In this document: positions 36,968-47,107 of the stretch, piece by piece | Layout of the letters: the number at the start of each line of letters is the position of its first letter | Position numbering within the stretch: position 1 is the first letter of the stretch | NCBI GenBank assembly: GCA_903896545.1 | Contig: CAITYF010000056.1 | Location: 1-64,000 of the forward strand | DNA from: an uncultured Myxococcales bacterium | GTDB lineage: Bacteria; Myxococcota_A; UBA9042 | Length of the DNA: 64,000 nt | Direction of reading: 5' to 3' | Made by a program: the position numbers and the translations under genes | The notes under the pieces: model-generated | Database searches by the model: none | The model's input: only the letters and a program-made list of their open reading frames with translations | Told to the model about the DNA's origin: nothing

Positions 36968-38692
36968 ATGGTAGACCCACGCACAATTGGCGAGATTCTG
37001 GTGGACGCCGGCGCGTGCTCGGCGGAGGCCGTGGAATCGGCGCTGAAGACGCAAGACGAGCGCGGCGGGCTGTCGGGGGAAATCCTCGTTCAGCAGGGCT
37101 CGGTTTCGCGGATGCAGCTGATCAAGGGCCTCGGCCAGCAGTTTGGCCTCACGGTGCAGGAGAAGATCGACGACACGACGCTCGACGCTTCTTTGGTCGC
37201 CAACATCACGATGGGCTGGGCGCGTGAGGCCGAGGTGCTGCCGATTCGCAAGACCGGGCCAGTGCTGGAAGTGGCGGTGGCCAACCCGCTGGCGCTCGAC
37301 GCGCTGGACGATCTGCGCGTGATGTTTGGCGGCATGCGCGTGCTGCCGCTCCTGGTGTCGACCGACGTGCTGCACGCCGCGATCAACACGGCGTTTGACC
37401 GACGCGCGCGCGCCGATCAGGTCGTCGACGACATGGAAAAAGGCGATGACGGCGTGGCCGACATCGCGATGGAATTGGAAGACGCGGCCAAGGACATCCT
37501 CGATGAGGACGACGAAGCACCGATCATCCGCCTCGTGAACTCCGTGCTGAACCAAGCGGCCAAAGAGCGCGTGTCCGACGTGCACATTGAGCCGATGGAA
37601 AAGTACGTGCTCGTGCGGTTCCGCCGCGACGGCGTGCTGAAAGAAGTCGTGCGGACGTCCAAGAAGTTCCAGGCGTCGATCACCAGCCGCGTGAAGATCA
37701 TGGGCGGTCTGAACATCGCCGAGAAGCGCTTGCCGCAAGATGGTCGCATTCGCATCAAAGTGGCCGGTCGCGACATCGACTTGCGTCTTTCGACGATTCC
37801 GACGGCGCACGGCGAGCGCATCGTGATGCGTCTTTTGGACAAAGGCTCGACGACGCTGGACCTGAAGACGCTGGGCATGCGCGACGACGTCGTGACGGCG
37901 ATTCAGGAGCTGGTGCACAAGCCGAATGGAATCTTGCTCTGCACCGGTCCGACGGGCTCCGGCAAGACGACGACGCTGTATTCGGCGCTCATGTCGATCA
38001 ATAAGCCGGACATCAACATTTTGACGATTGAAGATCCGGTGGAATACCAGCTGGAAGGCATCGGCCAGATGCAGGTGAACCCGAAGATCGGCTTTACGTT
38101 CGCGAGCGGTCTGCGCGCGACGTTGCGTCAGGATCCGGACGTTGTGCTCGTCGGCGAAATTCGCGATCTGGAAACGGCGGAAATTGCGGTGCAAGCGGCG
38201 CTGACCGGTCACTTGGTGCTGTCGACGGTGCACACGAACGACGCGGCGTCGACGTTTACGCGTCTTGTCGACATGGGTGTGGAGCCGTTCCTGTTGTCGT
38301 CGTCGATTGCCGGCATCCTGGCGCAGCGGCTTTGCCGCGTGCTCTGCCGCGACTGCAAAGTGCCGCACACGCCGACCAAGCTGGAGATCGAGCAGCTGGG
38401 CATGCAGCCCGACGATCCGCGGCTGAAGACCGCGACGTTCTTTGCGGCGAAAGGCTGCCCGCAGTGCTCGATGTCCGGTTACGCCGGGCGAATGGGCTTG
38501 CACGAGCTTTTGGTGCCGAACGAAGACGTGAAGCGGCTGGTCGTGAGCAAGAACGACGCCGGCGCGATCAAGCGCTGCGCTGTCGCCAACGGAATGCTGA
38601 CGCTGCTCCACGACGGCGCCTACAAGTGCATGTTGGGCAAGACGACGGTCGAAGAAGTAATGCGCATTGCGAATGCGGATGTCGAAGAATGA
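36968..38692 (+). CDS. gspE: Type II secretion ATPase GspE
   Basis: 574 aa; Walker A GPTGSGKTTTLYSAL; GEIRDLETAEIAVQAALTGHLVLSTVHTNDA; tetra-Cys CRDC..CPQC. Confidence 0.97.
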   Translation: MVDPRTIGEILVDAGACSAEAVESALKTQDERGGLSGEILVQQGSVSRMQLIKGLGQQFGLTVQEKIDDTTLDASLVANITMGWAREAEVLPIRKTGPVLEVAVANPLALDALDDLRVMFGGMRVLPLLVSTDVLHAAINTAFDRRARADQVVDDMEKGDDGVADIAMELEDAAKDILDEDDEAPIIRLVNSVLNQAAKERVSDVHIEPMEKYVLVRFRRDGVLKEVVRTSKKFQASITSRVKIMGGLNIAEKRLPQDGRIRIKVAGRDIDLRLSTIPTAHGERIVMRLLDKGSTTLDLKTLGMRDDVVTAIQELVHKPNGILLCTGPTGSGKTTTLYSALMSINKPDINILTIEDPVEYQLEGIGQMQVNPKIGFTFASGLRATLRQDPDVVLVGEIRDLETAEIAVQAALTGHLVLSTVHTNDAASTFTRLVDMGVEPFLLSSSIAGILAQRLCRVLCRDCKVPHTPTKLEIEQLGMQPDDPRLKTATFFAAKGCPQCSMSGYAGRMGLHELLVPNEDVKRLVVSKNDAGAIKRCAVANGMLTLLHDGAYKCMLGKTTVEEVMRIANADVEE

Positions 38693-38787
38693 AAAACAAC
38701 GCGGAACACTGAATCCGCGTTGACCCAACCGTAGGGCGAGGGCTCGTCCCCCGCCGGTGCAGAGAAGACTGAGGACCCCAAAGAACC

Positions 38788-40053
38788 ATGGCTGTCTACG
38801 AGTACACAGGCAAAGACGCGAGCGGCAAGACGATCAAAGGCGTCTTGGACGTGGACGGCGTGCGTGCGCTCAAAAACACGTTGCGCCGCGACCGCATCTT
38901 CCTCATCGAGTACCACGAGTCCAGCGCACGCGGCAAAAGCAAAGGCAAAGTCGGCGTCGGCGGTGCCAAGAAGCAAGGTTCGCGCGAGCTCGATCTGGAA
39001 GACCTGCTCACGCGCATCACGCCGCAGGACGTCAGCGAGATGACCCGGCAGCTTGCGACGCTGATCAAGGCGGGCGTGCCGCTGGTGGACAGCCTCGCGG
39101 CCATCGTCGAGCAGGTCGAGAATCCGAAGTTGAAGCGCATTCTGGCGCGCGTGCGCACCGACGTGAATGAAGGTGCGCCGTTCTGGCGGGCGCTCGCGGT
39201 GCACGACAAGGTTTTTGAGACGACCTACTACAACATGGCGCGTGCCGGCGAGTCGTCGGGCAATCTGGACACCGTGCTCGCGCGTTTGGCGGACTTCACC
39301 GAGTCGCAGGTCCGCTTGCGCAACAAAATCATCGGCGCGATGACGTACCCGGTCATCATGCTCTGCATCTCGTTTGCCATCGTGACCGGCATGATGGTCT
39401 TCGTCGTGCCGCAAATCACGGTGATGTTCGAGGACCTCGGCGCGGATCTGCCGATTCTGACCAAGGTGCTGATCGGCATGTCACACGCGATGACCAGCTA
39501 CTGGTGGCTGCTTCTGGGCTGCATCGGCGGTGTGGTTTACCTATTTCGCCGTTGGAAAGCCACGGAAACGGGCGCGGATCGCTGGGACACGTTGCTCTTG
39601 AAAGTGCCCATCCTCGGCGACCTCATCCGCAAGATCGCGATTTCGCGCTTCTCACGCACGCTCGCGACGCTGCTTTCGTCAGGCGTGCCGCTGCTGACGG
39701 CGATGGAGATCGTCGAAAACGTCGTCGCCAATCGCGTGCTGGCCAAGGTGCTGGCGGAAGCGCGCAACGCGATCCGCGAGGGCGACAGCATCGCGGGGCC
39801 GTTGAAGCGCTCCAACCAGTTCCCGCCGATGGTCGTCCACATGATCTCGATCGGCGAGCGCTCAGGCGAGCTGGAGAACATGCTGAAGAACGTGTCAGAG
39901 AGCTACGAGAACCAGGTCGACACGCGCGTCAACGCGCTGACGAGCCTGCTCGAGCCGCTGATGATCGTATTCATGGGCATCGTGGTGGCGTTTCTGGTGG
40001 CGGCGATCCTGCTGCCGATGATGCAGCTGACCAAGGCTGTGCAAGCGGGCTAG
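38788..40053 (+). CDS. gspF: Type II secretion inner-membrane protein GspF
   Basis: 421 aa; two T2SSF domains (TRQLATLIKAGVPLVDSL; RTLATLLSSGVPLLTAMEIV). Confidence 0.96.
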   Translation: MAVYEYTGKDASGKTIKGVLDVDGVRALKNTLRRDRIFLIEYHESSARGKSKGKVGVGGAKKQGSRELDLEDLLTRITPQDVSEMTRQLATLIKAGVPLVDSLAAIVEQVENPKLKRILARVRTDVNEGAPFWRALAVHDKVFETTYYNMARAGESSGNLDTVLARLADFTESQVRLRNKIIGAMTYPVIMLCISFAIVTGMMVFVVPQITVMFEDLGADLPILTKVLIGMSHAMTSYWWLLLGCIGGVVYLFRRWKATETGADRWDTLLLKVPILGDLIRKIAISRFSRTLATLLSSGVPLLTAMEIVENVVANRVLAKVLAEARNAIREGDSIAGPLKRSNQFPPMVVHMISIGERSGELENMLKNVSESYENQVDTRVNALTSLLEPLMIVFMGIVVAFLVAAILLPMMQLTKAVQAG

Positions 40054-40073
40054 ACGACTTTTGGAGGTGTGAG

Positions 40074-40502
40074 ATGGTGGACAAGAAGCAGTTGGAACAA
40101 GTTCTGGCGGAAGTGCGCAAAGGCGAGCGCGGCATGACGCTCATTGAAATCATGGTCGTGATCGTGATCATCGGCGTGCTTGGTTCGGCGCTCGCGTACG
40201 GCGTGTTCGGCATGCTCGGCGACGCGAAGATCGACGCGGCGCGCGCGCAGGTGCAGACCGTCGGTGGCGTCGTTGAGGCGTATCAAGCGCGCAATGGCGA
40301 CTACCCGTCCTCGCTCGCGGCGCTCACCGAGGGCAAGCGCGCCAAGCTGAAGCAGGGCAACCTGAAGGATCCGTGGAAGCAGGATCTGCAGTTCTCGGTG
40401 CAAGGCGATGACGGCTTCTCGCTGTGCTCCAACGGTGAAGACAAGCGGCCGGGCAGCCCGGATGACATCTGCTACGGCCAGCCGGACAACAACAAGCAGT
40501 AG
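40074..40502 (+). CDS. gspG: Type II secretion major pseudopilin GspG
   Basis: RGMTLIEIMVVIVIIGVLGS; DAARAQVQTVGGVVEAYQARNGDYPSS; start reassigned from the over-extended ORF 39504..40502. Confidence 0.95.
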   Translation: MVDKKQLEQVLAEVRKGERGMTLIEIMVVIVIIGVLGSALAYGVFGMLGDAKIDAARAQVQTVGGVVEAYQARNGDYPSSLAALTEGKRAKLKQGNLKDPWKQDLQFSVQGDDGFSLCSNGEDKRPGSPDDICYGQPDNNKQ

Positions 40503-40523
40503 GCCCAAGGTGGGCTGAGGAAG

Positions 40524-41225
40524 TTGCAACAGGTGCGGAATCAACGTGGCTTTACGCTTATCGAACTGATCGTTGTGGTCGCCGTCATGGCGGTGATCAC
40601 TGCGGCGGTTGTGACAGGCGTGGGCAACGTGCGCGGCGCGTCGGTGCAGTCGGAGACCGGCAAGATCGGCGTCGCGGTGCGGTACCTGTACAACCTGACG
40701 GTGTTGTCGGGCAAAGTGCATCGGCTGGTCTTTGATCTGGACAAGCGGATGTACTGGGGTGAAGAGCAGACGTCCGACGATCCGTGCCAGCAGTTTCTGC
40801 TGCCCGGTGAAGGCGATGACGAGGAAGCGAAGAAGGCCGCCAAAAAGAAGCCGAAGAAGAGCAAAAGCGGCAAAGGCGGCAAGGTCGTTGAGGACGAACC
40901 GGCGAAGATGGACGCCGGCTTCACCGAGACCAAGTCGCGGCTGCTGGCCAAGTACACGATGGACGCAGGCATTTCGATCGCGGGCGTGATGACGTCACAC
41001 CAGAACGAACCGCTGAAGAAAGGCACGGCGTACTTGTACTTCTTCCCCAACGGCACGACGGAAAACGCGCTGATCTGGGTCAAGGGCGACGGCGCAGCGG
41101 AAGACGACGACGCGGACGTCATGACGGTCGAGGTCAAGGCACTGCAAGGCGCGGCGAAGCTGCACAACGAGAAAGTGCCGCTTGAGAAGATCGACAAGAG
41201 CGACAACGAGAAGGGGGAGAGATGA
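40524..41225 (+). CDS. gspH: Type II secretion pseudopilin GspH with Lys-rich insert
   Basis: TTG start; NQRGFTLIELIVVVAVMAVIT prepilin signal; position in the operon. Confidence 0.8.
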   Translation: MQQVRNQRGFTLIELIVVVAVMAVITAAVVTGVGNVRGASVQSETGKIGVAVRYLYNLTVLSGKVHRLVFDLDKRMYWGEEQTSDDPCQQFLLPGEGDDEEAKKAAKKKPKKSKSGKGGKVVEDEPAKMDAGFTETKSRLLAKYTMDAGISIAGVMTSHQNEPLKKGTAYLYFFPNGTTENALIWVKGDGAAEDDDADVMTVEVKALQGAAKLHNEKVPLEKIDKSDNEKGER

Positions 41226-42142
41226 GAATCCCCCGCGGCTTCACGCTCCTCGAAGTGCTCATCGCCATGGCGGTTCTGGCGTTCGCGCTGACCATCATCA
41301 CGGCGGGCGCGTCCTCGTCCGCTGTCTTTTCCAAACGCGTGTACCGCTCGACCGCGGCCGCCCTGCTTTTGCGCGGCGCCGTGTTGGACATCGAGGAGAA
41401 GTACCGCAAGGACGGCTTCCCGACCAACGACGTCAACGGCAAGGACTGCGAGCTGCCCAAGGTCTACGCGCGGCAGTTCAAGTGCACGTACGACCTGATC
41501 GGCTTGAACCTCGACGACGGCATGATCAGCGACATCACGGGGCGCGCGCAGCAGTCGCTGACGCAGGCGCAAGAAGGGCTGGCGGCGACGGGCGCGCTGG
41601 ACAAGCTGAGCAATCCGGGCGCGAACGGTGCGCCCAAGGACAAGCCGGCGAATTTGTCGCAGTCCGCGGGCAACGCGCAAGAGACGGGCTTGGACCTGAC
41701 GCAGATCGCCAAAGGCGGCGACTTGATGGGGCTGCTGGGCGTGCTCCTGATGTCGGGCGAGCAAGGCATGGGGCTCTTGAGCCTGTGCGACATCAACATT
41801 TCCGTGCTGCAGATGTCGATGGGGCTGATGGTCGCGGAGCTCCTGCCGCGCGTCCTGAAGCGTGCCTCGGACCGGACGCGCAAGATTATTCTGCACTTGA
41901 GCTGGAAGGACGACGAATTCGGCGTCGATCCGGAGGCCAAGAAGCGCAAAACGCTCGTCGTGGAGAGCTTTACAACGGCCGTGAGCGAAGAAGAGTCGCG
42001 GCAGATTCAGCAGATGAAGATGATGGACAAGGTCCAGAACGCGATGAACCCGAACGGCGGACAGATGCCGGGGCAGGCCAATCCGTTGAGCGGTCCGGGC
42101 GTCGGCGTTGGCGGCAACCGCCGCATGGGAGGTCCGAACTAA
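41222..42142 (+). CDS. gspI: Type II secretion pseudopilin GspI
   Basis: PRGFTLLEVLIAMAVLAFALTII prepilin signal; position in the operon. Confidence 0.8.
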   Translation: MRIPRGFTLLEVLIAMAVLAFALTIITAGASSSAVFSKRVYRSTAAALLLRGAVLDIEEKYRKDGFPTNDVNGKDCELPKVYARQFKCTYDLIGLNLDDGMISDITGRAQQSLTQAQEGLAATGALDKLSNPGANGAPKDKPANLSQSAGNAQETGLDLTQIAKGGDLMGLLGVLLMSGEQGMGLLSLCDINISVLQMSMGLMVAELLPRVLKRASDRTRKIILHLSWKDDEFGVDPEAKKRKTLVVESFTTAVSEEESRQIQQMKMMDKVQNAMNPNGGQMPGQANPLSGPGVGVGGNRRMGGPN

Positions 42143-43044
42143 TGCAGAACTCCCGCGGCTTTACGCTTATCGAAATTCTCGTCGCCGTCGCGCTTTTGGC
42201 GATGATGGGCGTGATTTTGACGACCGCGACGGGCTCGATCTTGGGCGCGATCAAGGACACGCGGGAAAGTCAGGAGCAGTACCACGCCGCGCGCGTCGCG
42301 CTGGGTCGGATGGAACGCGAAATCGCGATGGCGTACCTGTCCAAGCACCAGAGCGAGTTCAAAACGACCAAGACGGCGTTCATCGGCAAGGGCAACAGCC
42401 TGACGTTCAGCTACATGGGCCACCGCCGCATGACGCGCAACGCGCCGGAGAGCGACGAAGGTTTTGTCACGTACCGCCTGGAAAAAGATCGCAGCACTGG
42501 CCAGAGCATTTTGGTGCGACGCGAGAAGCCGGTCATCGACGATCAGCCGGAAAAAGGCGGTCAGAAGCTGGTGTTGGCGACGGGCGTGAGCAAGCTGAGT
42601 TTCTCGTACTGGGATTTTGACAAGGAAAGTTGGCAGTCGGACTGGAAAGTGGAGATCGACAACGCCAAGGAACTGGAGATGAAGAAGTCGATGGCGGCGA
42701 CGGCGATCGGCGCGGCGACGGGCAACAACGATCTGGGCAAGGCGATGGTGCAGGCACAAACGCAAGCGCAGGAGAACAACCACGGTCCGGACGATCTGTG
42801 GCTGCCGGCGCGCGTGCGGATTTCCCTGACGCTGGAGACCGATGACAGCGAGCTCGCTTTTGAGACGCAGACGCGCGTGCGCGTGATGCAGCCGATTGAG
42901 TTTGCCGGGATTCAGACGCCCAAGCCGTTTGAGAACACACTGAATCCGTATGCGGCGATGCCGGCGACGACGCCGAACGGCTTTGGTGCATCGCCCATGG
43001 GCGGCACCGGCGGTATCAACCCGCTGACGGGGAAGCCGAACTGA
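42142..43044 (+). CDS. gspJ: Type II secretion pseudopilin GspJ
   Basis: MQNSRGFTLIEILVAVALLAMMGVI..ALGRMEREIAMAYL; start reassigned from the over-extended ORF 41182..43044; TAATG junction with gspI. Confidence 0.88.
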   Translation: MQNSRGFTLIEILVAVALLAMMGVILTTATGSILGAIKDTRESQEQYHAARVALGRMEREIAMAYLSKHQSEFKTTKTAFIGKGNSLTFSYMGHRRMTRNAPESDEGFVTYRLEKDRSTGQSILVRREKPVIDDQPEKGGQKLVLATGVSKLSFSYWDFDKESWQSDWKVEIDNAKELEMKKSMAATAIGAATGNNDLGKAMVQAQTQAQENNHGPDDLWLPARVRISLTLETDDSELAFETQTRVRVMQPIEFAGIQTPKPFENTLNPYAAMPATTPNGFGASPMGGTGGINPLTGKPN

Positions 43045-44309
43045 TGACGCGACGTTGGACCACCGCTGTGGCAGAAGCGTTCGCCGCCGGAAGGCGTGCG
43101 GTGGGCGATGGCGCGCCCGGTCCCAGCGATCGGCAGCGCGGCATTGCACTCATTTTGGCGCTGGCGGCCATCGCGATCCTGTCGATCTTTTCTCTGGAAT
43201 TCACCTACACATCGCGCGTGGCGGTCAAGACCTCCAACTACGTCGAAGCCGAAGTCGAGGCGCACCTGCACGCGCGTGCGGCCGTCGAACTGGCGGCGCT
43301 GGTCATCGGTTCAACCGACATCATCGAGAGCATCATCGGCAAATACGCCACCATGATGGGCGGGCAAAAGCCGCAGATCAACACGGGCGCGTACGCCTGC
43401 GAGTTCGTCAACGCGTTCTGCAAGGGCGAGATGAACTTGATGGGCATTCAGTTGGTCGACCTGAAGGGCAACCCCGGCGCCAGCTTGCAGCGCGGCAGTT
43501 GCGGCTGCACGAGCACCGACGAAGACGGCCGCGTGAACGTGAACCGCGTCAAGACGTTGGGCGAAAAGCAGGCAGTTTTCGACACGCTGTACAAAGTGCT
43601 GGAGCGCAATGAAGGCGTCACGCACGTCGGCGAGTTGGACAAAGAGATGGCGCAGCTGGCGCTGAACATCATCGACTGGTCGGACCACGATCAGCTGAAA
43701 ACGGACGTCGATCCGGCAACGCGCAAGCTGCTGGAGTCGCAAGGCGCGGAAGGTTCGCCGTACGCGCGACGCGGCGGCAAGGTCAAGGACGCGGCGTACG
43801 ACACGACGGAAGAAGTGCGGATGGTCGACGGCATGACGGACGCGATTTGGTGCAAGTTGCGCAAACAGCTGACCGTCTACCAGACCGAGAAGCTGAACGT
43901 GAATACGGCGAACATCGAGGTCATCAAGGCGCTGATCTGCAAGAATCTGGCGAATCCCGCAAACGAAAACATCGCGTGCGCCCGCGGATTCCAGCAAAAC
44001 GCGTTTGTGCCGGTGAACATCGCGGGGCAGTACATTGAAGTCTGCCGGACGCTCAAGAAGATGGTGTTTTCACCGCCTTTTGCCAACCCGCAGCGCTTTG
44101 TGCAGTTCTTCAGCCGCCTGGGCATGGTGCTGCCGGTGGACTACACGCAGGTGCTGCAGATCAACCAGCAGCGGATGCTGGACGACATCGGCACGACCGG
44201 CAAAATCGTGCGCATCGACGCGTACGGCACGTCGGGCAAAGTGGAAAAGAAGATCACGGCGCTGCTCGATACGTCGACGCAGAAGTACGTGTACTGGAAT
44301 GAGGATTGA
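43044..44309 (+). CDS. gspK: Type II secretion minor pseudopilin GspK
   Basis: RQRGIALILALAAIAILSIFSLEF..; KLNVNTANIEVIKAL; TGATG junction with gspJ. Confidence 0.9.
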   Translation: MTRRWTTAVAEAFAAGRRAVGDGAPGPSDRQRGIALILALAAIAILSIFSLEFTYTSRVAVKTSNYVEAEVEAHLHARAAVELAALVIGSTDIIESIIGKYATMMGGQKPQINTGAYACEFVNAFCKGEMNLMGIQLVDLKGNPGASLQRGSCGCTSTDEDGRVNVNRVKTLGEKQAVFDTLYKVLERNEGVTHVGELDKEMAQLALNIIDWSDHDQLKTDVDPATRKLLESQGAEGSPYARRGGKVKDAAYDTTEEVRMVDGMTDAIWCKLRKQLTVYQTEKLNVNTANIEVIKALICKNLANPANENIACARGFQQNAFVPVNIAGQYIEVCRTLKKMVFSPPFANPQRFVQFFSRLGMVLPVDYTQVLQINQQRMLDDIGTTGKIVRIDAYGTSGKVEKKITALLDTSTQKYVYWNED

Positions 44310-44321
44310 GGTAACGACGCT

Positions 44322-46403
44322 ATGGCACACCGGATTTTAGGCCTGGACATCGGCCGAAGCGCGCTGAAGCTGGCGATCGTCGACAAGACGCTCCGCCAAT
44401 CTTCACTGACGGGCTGGGATGAAGAGCCGCTGCCGCATGACGCGACGGATGACGTGCGCTCGGCAGCGCTGAAGCGCCTGATGGACCGCAATTTGCGGCC
44501 TGACGACATGCTGGCGGTGAGCTTGCCGACCGAAGCGGTGATGCACCGCGTGCTGGCGTTCCCGTTTCGCGATGACAAGAGCATCCAGGAAGCCGTGGGC
44601 TTTGAGCTGGAAAACCACATTCCGGTGGCGGTCTCTGAATTGTGCGTGGACTACACGCGGCTGGGCGAGAAAGACGGTCAAACCGAAGTGTTGGCGATCG
44701 CGGCGAACCGCGACACTGTGCAAAAGGAGCTGGATTGGCTGCGTTCGGCCGGCATTGAGCCGCGGCGCTTGGGGCTGACCGCGCTGGCGTACGCGAGTTT
44801 GGTGCGGAAGCTGCCCGACATGACGGCGGGCTGGACGATGGTCTGCGACATCGGCACGCGGTCGACCGACGTGGTGCTACTGAACAACGGCAAGACCGAA
44901 GTCGTGCGCAGTTTGTCGGTGGGTAGCCACGCTGTGGCGGAAATTTTTGCCAGTCAGTTCAAGTCGGACAAGCCGGTGCAGGACGTGCTCGCTGAACACG
45001 CTTGGCTGCTGCCCGGCGGCGCGAACGCGGAGAACAGCGACGAACGGCGGCTGGACGCGGCCACGCGCGAGGCGCTCGAACCTTTGACCCGCGAGCTGCG
45101 GCAGACGCTGGCGTACGCAATGCGGCGGTCTCGGCAGCGCCCGGATCGGCTGATCGTGACCGGCGGACTGTGTCGGCTGGCGGGGTTGGACGAATATCTG
45201 GAGCGCGCGCTGGGTGTGCAGGTGCTGGGCGTGCGTCTGAACGAACTGCCCGACCAGAAGCTGAGCGAGTCGCCCACGCTGGGCGATCGTGGCGCGCTGG
45301 CGGTGGCATTGGCGCTGGCGGCGGCGGATCCGGCGGCGGCAGACGATGACGTCAACTTCCGTCAGGGTGAGCTCGCGTACGAGGGCGACTTCAAGGTGCT
45401 GCGGGCGCGGCTGCCGATGCTGGTGGCGTTCGCTGTCATCGTCGTGCTGCTGCTCGGCGTGCGTACAGGGCTGACATGGAAGGCACTCGCCACGGAGCAG
45501 GACGCACAAGTTGCGCACCTGGAGGCCCTGTCGAAGGCGCTGATCGGCAAGGCGTCTGGCGACTTTGATGCCGTTCAGAAGGAACTGAACCGGGAGCCAG
45601 CGCTGGACGTCGCCGCGCTGTACCCCGACATGTCGGCGTTCAAGGTGCTGGAGGAAGTTTCCCAAGTCATCGACAAGGTGACTGAACCGCCGGATGTGCC
45701 GTCAGAAGCGGTGGGCGGTCCCGGTGAGCCGAGCGCGCCGAATCCGGAATCACGCTCGCCGGTGGTACCGATGGGGCCCATCGTGGACCCGTCGATGCGA
45801 GCGCCGGCGATGATTCGACCGCAGACGGTGAACGCGGATGAAGAAGGCGTCGAGCCCCCGCCCGACCCCAAGGCCGAACGCAGCAATCGCTTTGCACCCC
45901 ACCGTTTACCTGGCGTTGGAATGCCGACGAGCGGACCTGCAATGATCGGCGGCGCGTCGCCGGGCCCCGCTGCATCGGATAAAAAGGCTTTTGCCGCGGA
46001 CAGCACGAGCAAGAAGGAGAGCGAGCCGAAGAAAGACAGCGAGGACGGCGAAAAGTCGGACAAGCCGTTCAGCGGCCACAAGATCGAGCTCGCTGCGATG
46101 CAGATCGAGCGCTCCGGCGTCACGATGCGCGGCGAGGCGGACACACAGGACGCGCTGTTGGCGCTGCAGCAGGCGTTGGACAGCCACAAGTGCTTCAGCA
46201 AAGTGAAGTCGTCGTCCGATCGCGTGACGCTGGAACGGCACCGCGACTGGTTCAAGTTCACCATGCAGTTTGAAGTGGCCTGTCCGCAGGCTGCCGAAAA
46301 GAAGGCGAAGAAGGCGGCGGTCAAGCCGGACGCGAGCGACGCCAAAGACACCAACAAGAAAGACGGCAAAGGCAAAAGCGACCAGGCCGAGGAGGAACCC
46401 TGA
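44322..46403 (+). CDS. gspL: GspL/PilM-like actin-fold T2SS protein
   Basis: 693 aa; LGLDIGRSALKLAIVD; TM PMLVAFAVIVVLLLGVRTGL; position in the operon. Confidence 0.85.
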   Translation: MAHRILGLDIGRSALKLAIVDKTLRQSSLTGWDEEPLPHDATDDVRSAALKRLMDRNLRPDDMLAVSLPTEAVMHRVLAFPFRDDKSIQEAVGFELENHIPVAVSELCVDYTRLGEKDGQTEVLAIAANRDTVQKELDWLRSAGIEPRRLGLTALAYASLVRKLPDMTAGWTMVCDIGTRSTDVVLLNNGKTEVVRSLSVGSHAVAEIFASQFKSDKPVQDVLAEHAWLLPGGANAENSDERRLDAATREALEPLTRELRQTLAYAMRRSRQRPDRLIVTGGLCRLAGLDEYLERALGVQVLGVRLNELPDQKLSESPTLGDRGALAVALALAAADPAAADDDVNFRQGELAYEGDFKVLRARLPMLVAFAVIVVLLLGVRTGLTWKALATEQDAQVAHLEALSKALIGKASGDFDAVQKELNREPALDVAALYPDMSAFKVLEEVSQVIDKVTEPPDVPSEAVGGPGEPSAPNPESRSPVVPMGPIVDPSMRAPAMIRPQTVNADEEGVEPPPDPKAERSNRFAPHRLPGVGMPTSGPAMIGGASPGPAASDKKAFAADSTSKKESEPKKDSEDGEKSDKPFSGHKIELAAMQIERSGVTMRGEADTQDALLALQQALDSHKCFSKVKSSSDRVTLERHRDWFKFTMQFEVACPQAAEKKAKKAAVKPDASDAKDTNKKDGKGKSDQAEEEP

Positions 46404-47071
46404 TGGCGGCGTCGATGGGTAGATTGGGCAGCATGCTGGAGCGGATGAGCGATCGCGAGCGCAACCTCGTGCTTGGCGGCGTCGCGGTGACGGCAGTTGT
46501 GGCAGTTGTGTTGGCGGGCGTCCTCCTGACGCGCAAGGTCAACGCGTTGGACGAAGAAGTTGCCGCCGGTGAGGCGTCATTGCGCGAGATCGAGAAGCAG
46601 GGGCCGGTCTATCTGGCCAACCGCGCCGAAGAAAAAGCGACAGACGAACAACTGGAGCGCGCGGGCAAGGAGCAGTTGCAGGCGACGGTGCTCAATATCG
46701 CCAAGACGATCGAGTTTGAACGCAAAGAAGACGACGGCACGACAACCGGCAAGGAAAAGCTGAGCGAGCTGATCAAGTTCGCCAACGCAACCGACGTGCT
46801 GGCGGAGCTGACCCAACGCAAGAAGGGAACGCCGGCTAAAAAGCAGAAGAAAGCCAAGAAGGGCCAGAAGGAAGTGTTCTTGTCGACGATCGACGCGGTG
46901 TTCACCAACGTGCCGGAAGAAGCGCTGATGCGGTTCTTGGCGAAGTTGGAGTCGCACCCGGATCCGCTCTTCGGCATTTCCCTCGACTTCAACCGCACAG
47001 GCACGACGCGCGAGCAGTTTGCCGCGACGATCAAGATCGGCCAGTTTCGCTACGGCGTGATGGAAGAATAA
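46403..47071 (+). CDS. gspM: Type II secretion protein GspM
   Basis: 222 aa; MSDRERNLVLGGVAVTAVVAVVLAGVLL; position in the operon. Confidence 0.8.
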   Translation: MAASMGRLGSMLERMSDRERNLVLGGVAVTAVVAVVLAGVLLTRKVNALDEEVAAGEASLREIEKQGPVYLANRAEEKATDEQLERAGKEQLQATVLNIAKTIEFERKEDDGTTTGKEKLSELIKFANATDVLAELTQRKKGTPAKKQKKAKKGQKEVFLSTIDAVFTNVPEEALMRFLAKLESHPDPLFGISLDFNRTGTTREQFAATIKIGQFRYGVMEE

Positions 47072-47107
47072 GGCCTCACGGCCGACCACGACGACCAAGA
47101 GACGCGC

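Noticed and set aside
35096-38728. 1210-aa minus-strand ORF
   Set aside because: Antisense to gspD/gspE, which carry clear family signatures; composition is an artefact of GC bias.
39504-40073. N-terminal part of the 332-aa ORF containing GspG
   Set aside because: Overlaps gspF out of frame; the real GspG start is the ATG at 40074 with the prepilin signal shortly after.
41182-42141. N-terminal part of the 620-aa ORF containing GspJ
   Set aside because: Out-of-frame overlap with gspI; GspJ starts at 42142.
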